Source: Streptomyces kurssanovii (lineage in GTDB: Bacteria > Actinomycetota > Actinomycetes > Streptomycetales > Streptomycetaceae). Taken from it: a DNA stretch of 64,000 nt. Positions 8,181 to 15,662 of this stretch are shown here, one piece after another. Made by a program: the position numbers and the translations under genes. The stretch's first letter is position 1; each line of letters opens with the position of its first letter. The notes beneath the pieces are model-generated. The model had not been told where the DNA came from. It did no database searches and saw only the letters and a list, made by a program, of their open reading frames with translations. The DNA is taken from positions 310,001 to 374,000 of the forward strand of contig NZ_BMTN01000005.1 of the NCBI RefSeq assembly GCF_014649695.1. The letters run 5' to 3'.

Positions 8181-9584
8181 ATGACAGATGTGACTTCAGC
8201 GAAGAGCGCCCGCCGTCCGCACCACTGGCGGCGGGACCTCGTCGAACTGGCCGCGATGTTCACCGCCGTCGCGGTCGCCGACACCATCGCCAAACTGATC
8301 GGGCACACTCCCGACGGGCCGTTCCTGCTCATCGCCTCGGCGGTGACGCTGGCCGCGACGGCCACGTTCCACACATGGTGGGCACGGCGCCACAGTCATG
8401 CGCCGCCTCCGGACGCGGCGGCCGCCGAGGCCCCCGCCGCGTCCCAGGAGACCGCCGGGGAGCAGGGCCCCCGCGAGACCGCCCTGTGGCGGATGCGCAC
8501 CACCGTCCAGGACACCCCCGGCAGCCTCGCCGCCGTGTGCAACGCCCTGGCCGGGCTCGACGTCGACATCCTGACGCTGCAGACCCATCCGCTGGCCGAC
8601 GGGACGGTCGACGAGTTCCTGCTGCGGGCGCCCGTATCCCTTCAGGCACCGCAGCTCACCCGCGAGATCGCCGCGGCCGGCGGCAGCGGCACCTGGACGG
8701 AGCGCGCCGACGCGCACGACCTCGTCGACACGCCCACCCGGGTGCTCGGCCTCGCCACCCGTACGGCCCTGGACGCCGCCGAACTGCCGCTGGCGCTGAG
8801 GCAGTTGCTTGGCCGCTGCACCATCCGGTCCCGCCCGGCCGTCTCGCCCACGGGCCGCCCCACCGGCGAGATGCCCCCGGTCGAGGGCGTCCTGGAGGAG
8901 ACAGTGATGCATCTGCGTGACCCGAACGGCGGCGCGATCACCGTCGAACGCGCCTATCTGCCCTTCACTCCCACCGAGTTCGCCCGCGCCCGCGCCCTCG
9001 TCGAGCTCGACGCGCGCCTCGGTCCCCGCATCCCCCGCAGCCAGGACATCCTCACCCTCCCCGAGGGCAACGAGATTTCCGTGCGCCGCGCCGGCCAGGA
9101 CGATGTGGACGCCGCTCTGGCCATGCACGAGCGGTGCTCCGCCCGGACGCTCGAGATGCGGTACCACGGCCCGGTCCGGGACGCGGACCGCTACCTCAAC
9201 CACCTGCTGAGCCCGCGTTTCGGCCGGACGCTGGCGGTGGAGACCGCATCCGGCCGGCTCGTCGCCCTCGGCCACCTGCTGTGGGACGGCGACGAGACCG
9301 AGGTGGCGCTGCTCGTCGAGGACGACTGGCAGCGCCGCGGCATCGGCTCCCAACTGCTGGAGCGTCTGGTCGGCATGGCGGTCGACGCCGGCTGCGACAG
9401 CGTGTACGCCGTCACCCGGTCGTCGAACACCGCGATGGTCGCCGCCATGCGCGGCCTCGGACTGCCGCTCGACTACCAGATCGAGGAGGGGACCCTCGTG
9501 GTCACCGCCCGACCGGATGCGGCTCCCGGCCGCCCGCGCTCCCGTTACGAACGGACGGAACGGACCGGGCAGGGCGAGCGCTGA
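8181..9584 (+). CDS. Membrane-anchored ACT-domain and GNAT acetyltransferase fusion
   Basis: The protein has 467 aa. Two hydrophobic segments near the N-terminus (about 20-37 and 45-60, FLLIASAVTLAATATF) precede an Ala/Pro linker. Next is an ACT-like domain (WRMRTTVQDTPGSLAAVCNAL, about 107-180), a middle region, and a C-terminal GNAT acetyltransferase (about 300-450) with the acetyl-CoA loop DDWQRRGIGSQLLERL. ACT domains bind amino acids, so the enzyme may be an amino-acid-gated protein acetylase; that is inference, supported by known actinobacterial amino-acid-regulated Pat enzymes with ACT modules. ATG 8181 follows the weak site GTGAAG. The 3' end overlaps the convergent PLP enzyme by 83 bp. 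Confidence 0.82.
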   Translation: MTDVTSAKSARRPHHWRRDLVELAAMFTAVAVADTIAKLIGHTPDGPFLLIASAVTLAATATFHTWWARRHSHAPPPDAAAAEAPAASQETAGEQGPRETALWRMRTTVQDTPGSLAAVCNALAGLDVDILTLQTHPLADGTVDEFLLRAPVSLQAPQLTREIAAAGGSGTWTERADAHDLVDTPTRVLGLATRTALDAAELPLALRQLLGRCTIRSRPAVSPTGRPTGEMPPVEGVLEETVMHLRDPNGGAITVERAYLPFTPTEFARARALVELDARLGPRIPRSQDILTLPEGNEISVRRAGQDDVDAALAMHERCSARTLEMRYHGPVRDADRYLNHLLSPRFGRTLAVETASGRLVALGHLLWDGDETEVALLVEDDWQRRGIGSQLLERLVGMAVDAGCDSVYAVTRSSNTAMVAAMRGLGLPLDYQIEEGTLVVTARPDAAPGRPRSRYERTERTGQGER

Positions 9585-10719
9585 GCGCCTCTGTCAGGTC
9601 CCGCCACAGGTCCTCGACATCCTCGAGGCCGACCGACATCCTCAGCAGCCGGTCGCTGACGCCGGCCGAGCGCCGGTCGTTCACATCGACGATCCGGTGG
9701 CTGATGGAAGCCGGGTGCTGGATCAGGGTGTCGACGCTGCCGAGGCTCACCGCCGGCGTGATCAGCCGTACCCCGGCGATCACGTCGTGCGGGTCCCCGT
9801 ACACCTCGAAGGAGACCATCGCCCCGCCGATGCTCGGGTAGTGGACCCGGGCGACCCGCGGGTCGGTGGCGAGCCTTCGGGCGAGGTCCGCCGCCGTGGT
9901 GGACGCGGCCCGCACCCGCACCGGCAGCGTCGACAGACCGCGCAGCAGCAGATATCCGGCCATCGGGTGCAGCACGCCGCCGGTCGCGAAACGGACCTGG
10001 CGCAGCTTGCAGGCGAACTCCTCGTCGCAGGCGACCACACCGCCCATCACGTCGCCATGGCCGCCGAGGTACTTGGTGGCGCTGTGCAGGACCAGGCGGG
10101 CGCCCTCTTCCGCGGGACGCTGGAGCACAGGGGTGGCGAAGGTGTTGTCGACGAGCAGCGGCACCGAACCACAGGCGTGCCGTACGGCCCGCAGGTCCAC
10201 CTCGGCGAGCGTCGGATTGGCCGGGGTCTCGACCATGACCAGTCCGGTGTCGGGCCGCAGGGCGTCGGCGATGCCGGCCGGGTCGGTCCACGTGACCTCG
10301 GTGCCGAGGAGTCCGGCGTTCAGCAGATGGTCGCTGCAGCCGTACAACGGCCGGACGGCGACGACGTGGCGCAGGCCCATGCTCGCCCGCACCAGCAGCA
10401 CGGCGGTCAGGGCCGCCATGCCGCTGGCGAACGCGACGGCGCTCTCCGTGCCCTCGAGCTTGGCGAGCGCCGTCTCGAACCGGGCGGTGGTGGGGTTGTC
10501 CAGCCGCGCGTAGACGGGCGGCCCCTCCGGCCGGGCCCCGGTCGTGGCGAACGCGTCGATCCGCGCGGCCTCGCCGGCGGCGTCGTACGACGGGTAGGTG
10601 GTCGACAGGTCGATCGGCGGGGCGTGCAGGCCGAGCTCCGCGAGATCCTCGCGTCCTGCGTGCACGGCATCGGTGGCCAGGGCCCGGGTCACGGGCGCGG
10701 CCGAGGCTGCGTTCTCCAT
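9502..10719 (-). CDS. PLP-dependent trans-sulfuration enzyme, probably methionine gamma-lyase
   Basis: The protein has 405 aa of the Cys/Met-metabolism PLP family. VYARLDNPTT, VDNTFATPVL, the PLP lysine in HSATKYLGGHGDVMGG, and LLRMSVGLED near the C-terminus are all present. The substrate-loop motif is PLYGCSDHL. A cysteine directly after Tyr-Gly is the hallmark of methionine gamma-lyase (Cys116 in the Pseudomonas enzyme); cystathionine enzymes usually have Gly. The likely reaction is methionine to methanethiol, ammonia and 2-oxobutyrate. ATG 10717-10719 is used because an upstream extension would run through the divergent promoter. The adjacent Lrp gene suggests amino-acid-responsive control, as in mdeR-mdeA. 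Confidence 0.85.
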   Translation of the reverse strand: MENAASAAPVTRALATDAVHAGREDLAELGLHAPPIDLSTTYPSYDAAGEAARIDAFATTGARPEGPPVYARLDNPTTARFETALAKLEGTESAVAFASGMAALTAVLLVRASMGLRHVVAVRPLYGCSDHLLNAGLLGTEVTWTDPAGIADALRPDTGLVMVETPANPTLAEVDLRAVRHACGSVPLLVDNTFATPVLQRPAEEGARLVLHSATKYLGGHGDVMGGVVACDEEFACKLRQVRFATGGVLHPMAGYLLLRGLSTLPVRVRAASTTAADLARRLATDPRVARVHYPSIGGAMVSFEVYGDPHDVIAGVRLITPAVSLGSVDTLIQHPASISHRIVDVNDRRSAGVSDRLLRMSVGLEDVEDLWRDLTEALSARPARSVPSVRNGSAGGREPHPVGR

Positions 10720-10778
10720 GGCCGCACTGTGAACAGTTACCGGGAGGTAGCGATTCTTCTCCGTGCTACGTTCGGCAA

Positions 10779-11267
10779 ATGGCTGATTCCGTCGCACTGG
10801 ACCCGATCGATCTCCAGATTCTCCGCCTGCTTCAGAACGACGCCCGGACCACCTACCGGGACCTCGCGGCGGAGATCGGCGTGGCCGCCTCGACCTGCCT
10901 GGACCGGGTCACCAGACTGCGCCGCTCCGGCGTCATCCTCGGGCACCGCCTCGCCCTCGACCCCGCACGGCTCGGCCGGGGGCTGCAGGCGCTGCTTTCG
11001 GTCCAGGTCCGGCCGCACCGGCGCGAACTGATCGGCCCGTTCGTCGAACGCATCCGCGCGCTGCCCGAGTCGCTGGCGCTGTTCCATCTCACCGGCCCCG
11101 ACGACTACCTCGTCCACGTCGCGGTGACCGACATGGCGGACCTTCAGCGCCTGGTGATCGACGAGTTCACCTCGCAGCGCGAGGTGGCCAGGGTCGAGAC
11201 CCGCTTGATCTTCCAGCAGTGGGAGTGCGGGCCGCTGCTGCCCCCGGCGGCCCCCTCCGGCGGATGA
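10779..11267 (+). CDS. Lrp/AsnC-family regulator, divergent from the PLP lyase
   Basis: The protein has 162 aa. An AsnC-type helix-turn-helix (LDPIDLQILRLLQNDARTTY, then EIGVAASTCLDRVTRL) is followed by the RAM effector domain (about residues 70-150). ATG 10779 lies 59 bp from the divergent lyase start. The gap contains AACAGTTACCG and other AT-rich sequence suited to a shared operator. By analogy with Pseudomonas mdeR it probably activates the lyase in response to methionine or another amino acid and regulates itself. Confidence 0.9.
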   Translation: MADSVALDPIDLQILRLLQNDARTTYRDLAAEIGVAASTCLDRVTRLRRSGVILGHRLALDPARLGRGLQALLSVQVRPHRRELIGPFVERIRALPESLALFHLTGPDDYLVHVAVTDMADLQRLVIDEFTSQREVARVETRLIFQQWECGPLLPPAAPSGG

Positions 11268-11346
11268 TCCGCTTCGAGCCGGATGTCAGGCGACCAGGAC
11301 CCGATGGTGGTGACGAGCGGCACGTGTTCGTACGAGGATGGGGCCC

Positions 11347-13035
11347 ATGCCAGACATCTCCAGCAGCCCGCTGCCCCGTCAGGTCGCCGACGCCTACGTC
11401 GACGCACTCATCGAACTCGATCCGGCCCTCGGTACCTACCTGGGAATCAAGGAAAGTTCCGGGCTCCTCCCCGACTTCTCGCCCGCGGGGACCGAAGCGC
11501 TCGCCGGCCTCGCCCGCGAGACCCTGGCCCGGCTCGACGACGCGGAGAAGCTGCCGGGCGCCGACAGCGACGTCGAGCGCCGCTGCGGCCGGCTGCTGCG
11601 GGAGCGCCTCACCGCCGAACTCGCCGTCCACGGCGCGCAGGAGAGCCTGCGCGCCGTCAGCAACATCCACTCCCCCGCCCACACGGTCCGCGAGACGTTC
11701 ACCGTCACTCCGGCGGAGACCGAAGAGGACTGGGCGGCGATCGCCGAGCGGCTGCGCGCCGTCCCCCGGGCGCTGGAGGGCTACCGGGAGTCCCTCGCCC
11801 TCGGCCTCGAGAAGAAGCTCTACGGCGGCCCGCGGGCCACGGCCACCTTCATCGAGCAGCTGACGGAATGGAGCGGCGGCACCGCCGGCCGCGGCTGGTT
11901 CGAGGAGTTCGCGTCCGCCGGCCCCGCCTCGCTCCGCCTCGAACTGGACGTCGCCGCCGGCGCCGCGACACGGTCCGTGGCGGAACTGCGGGACTGGATG
12001 CGCGATGTGTACGCCCCCGCCGTGGCGGACGCCCCGGACACCGTCGGCCGGGAGCGATACGCCCGCTGGTCCCGCTACTTCAACGGCACCGACCTCGACC
12101 TCGACGAGGCCTACGCGTACGGCTGGTCCGAATACCACCGGCTGCTCGGCGAGATGAAGAAGGAAGCGGAGAAGATCCTTCCCGGCGCGGGCCCTTGGGA
12201 GGCGCTGGCCCACCTCGACGTGCACGGCGAGCACATCGAGGGCGAGGAGGAGGTGCGGGTCTGGCTCCAGCAGCTGATGGACGAGGCGATCGATGCGCTC
12301 GACGGCACCCACTTCGAACTCGCCGAGCGGGTACGGAGAGTGGAGTCCCGAATCGCACCGCCCGGAGGAGCCGCCGCGCCGTACTACACGGCGCCGTCGG
12401 AGGACTTCTCGCGACCGGGCCAGACCTGGCTGCCCACCATGGGAGCGACCCGGTTCCCCGTCTACGACCTGGTGTCGACCTGGTACCACGAGGGCGTCCC
12501 GGGCCACCACCTCCAGCTCGCCCAGTGGGCCCACGTCGCCGACCGGCTCTCCCGCTACCAGTCCTCCGTCGGACAGGTGAGCGCCAACGCCGAGGGCTGG
12601 GCGCTGTACGCGGAACGCCTCATGGACGAACTGGGCTTCCTCAAGGACGCGGAACGCCGCCTCGGCTACCTCGACGCCCAGATGATGCGGGCGTGCCGTG
12701 TCATCGTCGACATCGGCATGCACCTCGAGCTGGAGATCCCGGCGGACTCGCCGTTCCACCCGGGAGAGCGCTGGACGCCGGAGCTGGCGCAGGAGTTCTT
12801 CGGCATGCACAGCGGACGGCCGGCGGACTTCGTGGAGAGCGAACTCACGCGGTACCTGTCGATGCCGGCCCAGGCGATCGGCTACAAGCTCGGCGAACGC
12901 GCCTGGCTGCTGGGCCGCGAGAACGCGCGCCGGGCGCACGGGGAGGCGTTCGACGCGAAGGCGTGGCACATGGCTGCGCTCTCGCAGGGGTCGCTGGGGC
13001 TGGACGACCTCGTGGAGGAGCTGTCCCGTCTGTGA
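11347..13035 (+). CDS. DUF885-family putative metallopeptidase
   Basis: The protein has 562 aa, close to the usual DUF885 length. The N-terminus is soluble with no signal peptide. The zinc motif HEGVPGHHLQ (about residue 382), followed by NAEGWALYAERLMDELG and later PAQAIGYKLGE, is diagnostic of the family, which resembles M32/M3-type metallopeptidases. The start is ATG 11347, 9 nt after GAGG (11334-11337). ATG 11338 would be only 1 nt from that site. Cytoplasmic peptidase activity is inferred; few members have been tested. It ends just before the palindromic repeat at 13058. Confidence 0.85.
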   Translation: MPDISSSPLPRQVADAYVDALIELDPALGTYLGIKESSGLLPDFSPAGTEALAGLARETLARLDDAEKLPGADSDVERRCGRLLRERLTAELAVHGAQESLRAVSNIHSPAHTVRETFTVTPAETEEDWAAIAERLRAVPRALEGYRESLALGLEKKLYGGPRATATFIEQLTEWSGGTAGRGWFEEFASAGPASLRLELDVAAGAATRSVAELRDWMRDVYAPAVADAPDTVGRERYARWSRYFNGTDLDLDEAYAYGWSEYHRLLGEMKKEAEKILPGAGPWEALAHLDVHGEHIEGEEEVRVWLQQLMDEAIDALDGTHFELAERVRRVESRIAPPGGAAAPYYTAPSEDFSRPGQTWLPTMGATRFPVYDLVSTWYHEGVPGHHLQLAQWAHVADRLSRYQSSVGQVSANAEGWALYAERLMDELGFLKDAERRLGYLDAQMMRACRVIVDIGMHLELEIPADSPFHPGERWTPELAQEFFGMHSGRPADFVESELTRYLSMPAQAIGYKLGERAWLLGRENARRAHGEAFDAKAWHMAALSQGSLGLDDLVEELSRL

Positions 13036-13057
13036 CGGCGGGGGGCGGGGCGGGTGG

Positions 13058-13367
13058 CCGCTGCGCGGGGCATTTCCCCTCCCCGCCCCTTCCCGAACCG
13101 GGCTCCGCCCGGACCCGTACCGTGCTCCGCGCGGTGTTTCGGGGGCTCTGCCCGCGGACCCCCGCGCCTCACTCTCCCTCTACGGCCTGGCGGCCGTGGA
13201 AGGCGCCTCCAGCGGGGCTGGTTTCACGGAGCGAAATCCAGCCCGCCCGGCGATTGAGGGCACCGCGCGAAGCGCGGTACGGGGTCCGGGCGGAGCCCGC
13301 CACGCGGCGGAGCCGCACATCGGTACAGCGGGAAGGGGCGGGGAGGGGAACAGGCCCCGCGCAGCGG
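13058..13367. repeat. 310-bp palindromic intergenic repeat, copy A
   Basis: A perfect 21-bp inverted repeat (13074-13094 against 13330-13350, containing CTCCCCGCCCCTTCCC) is extended outward by CCGCTGCGCGGGGC at 13058-13071 against 13354-13367. Both halves contain diverged copies of one unit: TTCCCGAACCGGG, a CCGGGC-TCC-GCCCGG hairpin, GTACCG, then an ACCGCGC/GCGCGGT hairpin. The right half continues into CAATCGCCGGGCGGGCTG (reverse strand). The element fills the space between two convergent stops (13035 and 13387) and probably ends both transcripts. A shorter copy lies at 36429-36554. Confidence 0.8.
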
Positions 13368-13386
13368 TCCCCGGGCCCGCGCAGCG

Positions 13387-14244
13387 TCAGCGGCGGAACC
13401 CGCCCTCCGAGTCGATGACCTGCCCCGTGATCCACTCCGCCTCGTCCGTCGCCAGCCACGCGATGAGGCGGGCCGGATCGTCCGGCATGCCCCACCGGCC
13501 GGCCGGGAACATCGCCGCGATGGCCTCGTATGCGTCGCCGTCCAGGTAATCCGTGTCGACCGGCCCCGGGTTGACGCAGTTGACGGTCACGGCGAGGCCG
13601 GCGAGCGAGGTCGCCAAAGAGCGGGTCGCGGAGGCCAGCGCGCCCTTCGCGAGGGCGTAGGCGATCTCGCCGGGCATGCCGCCCGCGATGTCCTGGCCCG
13701 AGGTCGTCATCAGTATCCGGCCGCCCGGCGTCCGCGCCGGCAGCCTGGCGCGCAACCGCGCGTACGCCTGGACCAGCAGGATCACGGAGCGCGCGTCGAC
13801 CGCCCAGTGCGCGTCGAGCATGGCGGCGTCGATGCCGTCCAGTGGACCGTCGAAGCCGCTCAGCGCGTGGTTGGCGACAAGGATGTCGAGACAGCCGCCG
13901 AGCGCGTCGGCGGCTGTGGCCAGCAGCTCGGCCGGGGCGTCGGCGTCGGACAGGTCCGCTGGACCGTGGCAGACGAGGGCATCGGGGTCCCCGAGGGCGT
14001 CACGCACGCCCGCGGCGACCGCTTCCGCCCCGCCGGGCTCCGCGCCCCACGGCTGGACGGCGTCGTGCGGAACGTGGTGGTGGAGGTAGACGCTCGCGCC
14101 GTACGCGGCGAGGCGCCGGGCCACCGCGTAGCCGATCCCGCCCATGCGGCTGGCCCCGGTGACCAGGGCGGTGCGGCCGCGCAGCGGGAGGGGGTCCCGG
14201 CGCAGCGACTCGGCGGAGGGAGACGGCATCCTGGGCATGACCAT
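13387..14244 (-). CDS. SDR-family oxidoreductase
   Basis: The protein has up to 285 aa. The Rossmann entry TGASRMGGIGYAVARRLA fits TGxxx(x)GxG. VANHAL replaces the usual NNAG, the catalytic Ser lies in MTTSGQDIAGG, and YALAK supplies the Tyr and Lys. Like classical NAD(P)-dependent dehydrogenases it ends in DSEGGFRR. The NNAG-to-VANHA change and the extra MG in the glycine loop mark it as an atypical member. Starts at 14244, 14238 or 14229 are all possible; none has a strong ribosome site. Substrate unknown. It is a single gene that ends at the palindromic repeat. Confidence 0.82.
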   Translation of the reverse strand: MVMPRMPSPSAESLRRDPLPLRGRTALVTGASRMGGIGYAVARRLAAYGASVYLHHHVPHDAVQPWGAEPGGAEAVAAGVRDALGDPDALVCHGPADLSDADAPAELLATAADALGGCLDILVANHALSGFDGPLDGIDAAMLDAHWAVDARSVILLVQAYARLRARLPARTPGGRILMTTSGQDIAGGMPGEIAYALAKGALASATRSLATSLAGLAVTVNCVNPGPVDTDYLDGDAYEAIAAMFPAGRWGMPDDPARLIAWLATDEAEWITGQVIDSEGGFRR

Positions 14245-14590
14245 GCATCATGATCGATACGCCGGGCGTTGTCATGCGGTTTCCGGCACCGGAGCTCCGG
14301 GTGCATCCGGTACGGCGGCGCAGTCCCGTACGGCACCGTTCGGAGCATGCGGCGGGGCCGTGGTCGAGACCACCACCGCCTGGGCGAGCGGCCATCACGC
14401 CTGCGAGGTGGACCCATCTCGATGTCGTCCTGTGGGCGGCCCGGCCGCGCGGGGAGGTCTTGGCGAGGGACGCCGGCTTCCTGCGGCACTCCCCGTCGTG
14501 CGCCGTTGAGCGGGTGACGACGGGATGTTCGGCCGGCGGTGGCGCGAGCCCGCCGACGAGTCCGTCCGGGGGTCGAAGGGGCCTGTACGC
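14245..14590. other. Intergenic region upstream of the SDR gene
   Basis: No convincing gene is present. The part next to the SDR start is AT-richer (GCATCATGATCGATACG, with the palindrome ATCATGAT at 14247-14254) and probably carries the SDR promoter. The remainder has only open frames with atypical codon use. A terminator hairpin for the rhodanese gene follows. Confidence 0.5.
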
Positions 14591-14610
14591 GGGCCGCCGG
14601 CGCGCGGCCC
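14591..14610 (-). terminator. Hairpin after the rhodanese gene
   Basis: GGGCCGC (14591-14597) pairs with GCGGCCC (14604-14610) across a 6-nt loop, 10 bp beyond the rhodanese stop in its reading direction. Confidence 0.5.
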
Positions 14611-14620
14611 CCGGGTCGGT

Positions 14621-15121
14621 TCAGCAGCCGCAGTCGTCCGCGCCGGCAGGCGCGGTCAGCGGGTCGGCGTCGCGGACGGTACGGCCCTGCCAGGTCTCGT
14701 ACTCGAAGCCCTCCCTGGCCCAGTACTCGAAGCCGCCGAGCATCTCCTTGACCTGGAAGCCCAGTCGGGCGAGGGCGAGTGCCGCGCGGGTGGCTCCGTT
14801 GCAGCCGGGGCCCCAGCAGTAGGTGACGACCGGCACAGACCTGTCGAGGAGTTGCCCTGCCTGCTCGGGGATGAGAGCGGTCGGCAGGTGCACCGCGCCC
14901 CGAATGTGGCCCTGGTCCCAGGACTCGGTGGAGCGGGAGTCCAGAACGACGAATCCGGGGTCTCCGCCGGCCGAGAGCGCGGCCGCGACGTCGGAGACGT
15001 CGGCGTGGAAGGCCAGGCTCGCGCCGAAGTAGGCCGCGGCGGCGGCCGGGTCGGCGGGCGGCACCCGTAGGACGGGGTTGGCCGGCTGCGCCACGGGGGC
15101 GTTGCTCTGCGTTGTGGTCAT
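14621..15121 (-). CDS. Single-domain rhodanese-like protein
   Basis: The protein has 166 aa. The rhodanese fold includes FVVLDSRSTESWDQGHIRGA (about 57-76) and the active-site loop CWGPGCNG with the persulfide-carrying Cys at residue 102. It ends in DDCGC, an extra cysteine pair that could relay sulfur or bind metal. ATG 15119-15121 (MTTTQSNAPV) is chosen because the open frame continues upstream into the divergent gene. Likely role: sulfurtransferase or sulfide/persulfide handling in the cytoplasm. It diverges from an Lrp-type gene that probably regulates it. Confidence 0.85.
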   Translation of the reverse strand: MTTTQSNAPVAQPANPVLRVPPADPAAAAAYFGASLAFHADVSDVAAALSAGGDPGFVVLDSRSTESWDQGHIRGAVHLPTALIPEQAGQLLDRSVPVVTYCWGPGCNGATRAALALARLGFQVKEMLGGFEYWAREGFEYETWQGRTVRDADPLTAPAGADDCGC

Positions 15122-15215
15122 GTCCAGAAATCTACGGTCGGTGATCGTCTCCAGGAAGTGGGATTCCCCGGCGCTCGTCTTGATCCGCCGGGCGATCCCC
15201 TGTTGTGTGTCGGCC

Positions 15216-15662
15216 ATGACGGGATATTCACCGGACGCCACCGACTGGCGCATACTCGAGGCCCTCCAGACCCGGGGCAGAGCCAGCTTCGCGGACTTGG
15301 CGCGGGCCGTGTCCATGTCTCCGAGCGCCGTCACCGAGCGGGTGCGGAGGCTGGAGGAGGCGGGCGTCATCGAGGGGTACGCGGCGGTCGTGGACCAGGA
15401 GCGGATCGGGCTGCCGATCCTCGCCTTCGTGCGGCTGCGCTATCCGAACGGCAATTACAAGCCGTTCCACGACCTGCTGGACGCGACGCCCGAGATCCTC
15501 GAGGCCCACCATGTCACCGGCGACGACTGCTTCGTGCTGAAGGTGGCCGCCCGCTCGATGAGCCACCTCGAGCAGGTCTCCGGGAAGATCGGCGCACTGG
15601 GCTCGGTGACGACGAGCGTCGTCTACTCATCGCCGCTGCGCCGCCGCCCGATCAGTCGCTGA
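15216..15662 (+). CDS. Lrp/AsnC-family regulator, divergent from the rhodanese gene
   Basis: The protein has 148 aa: an AsnC helix-turn-helix (TDWRILEALQTRGRASFADL, SMSPSAVTERVRRLEEAGVI) and a RAM domain (YKPFHDLLDATPEILEAHHV). ATG 15216 lies 94 bp from the rhodanese start. No strong ribosome-binding site precedes it, so it may be leaderless or weakly translated. The divergent pairing implies control of the rhodanese gene, possibly in response to cysteine or another sulfur amino acid (inference). Its last 11 bp overlap the 3' end of the convergent sbcC. Confidence 0.88.
   Translation: MTGYSPDATDWRILEALQTRGRASFADLARAVSMSPSAVTERVRRLEEAGVIEGYAAVVDQERIGLPILAFVRLRYPNGNYKPFHDLLDATPEILEAHHVTGDDCFVLKVAARSMSHLEQVSGKIGALGSVTTSVVYSSPLRRRPISR

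Noticed and set aside
11283-13418. 711-codon frame overlapping the DUF885 gene
   Set aside because: The DUF885 frame has the zinc motif and normal codon bias; this one is Arg-rich noise that also reads through the repeat.
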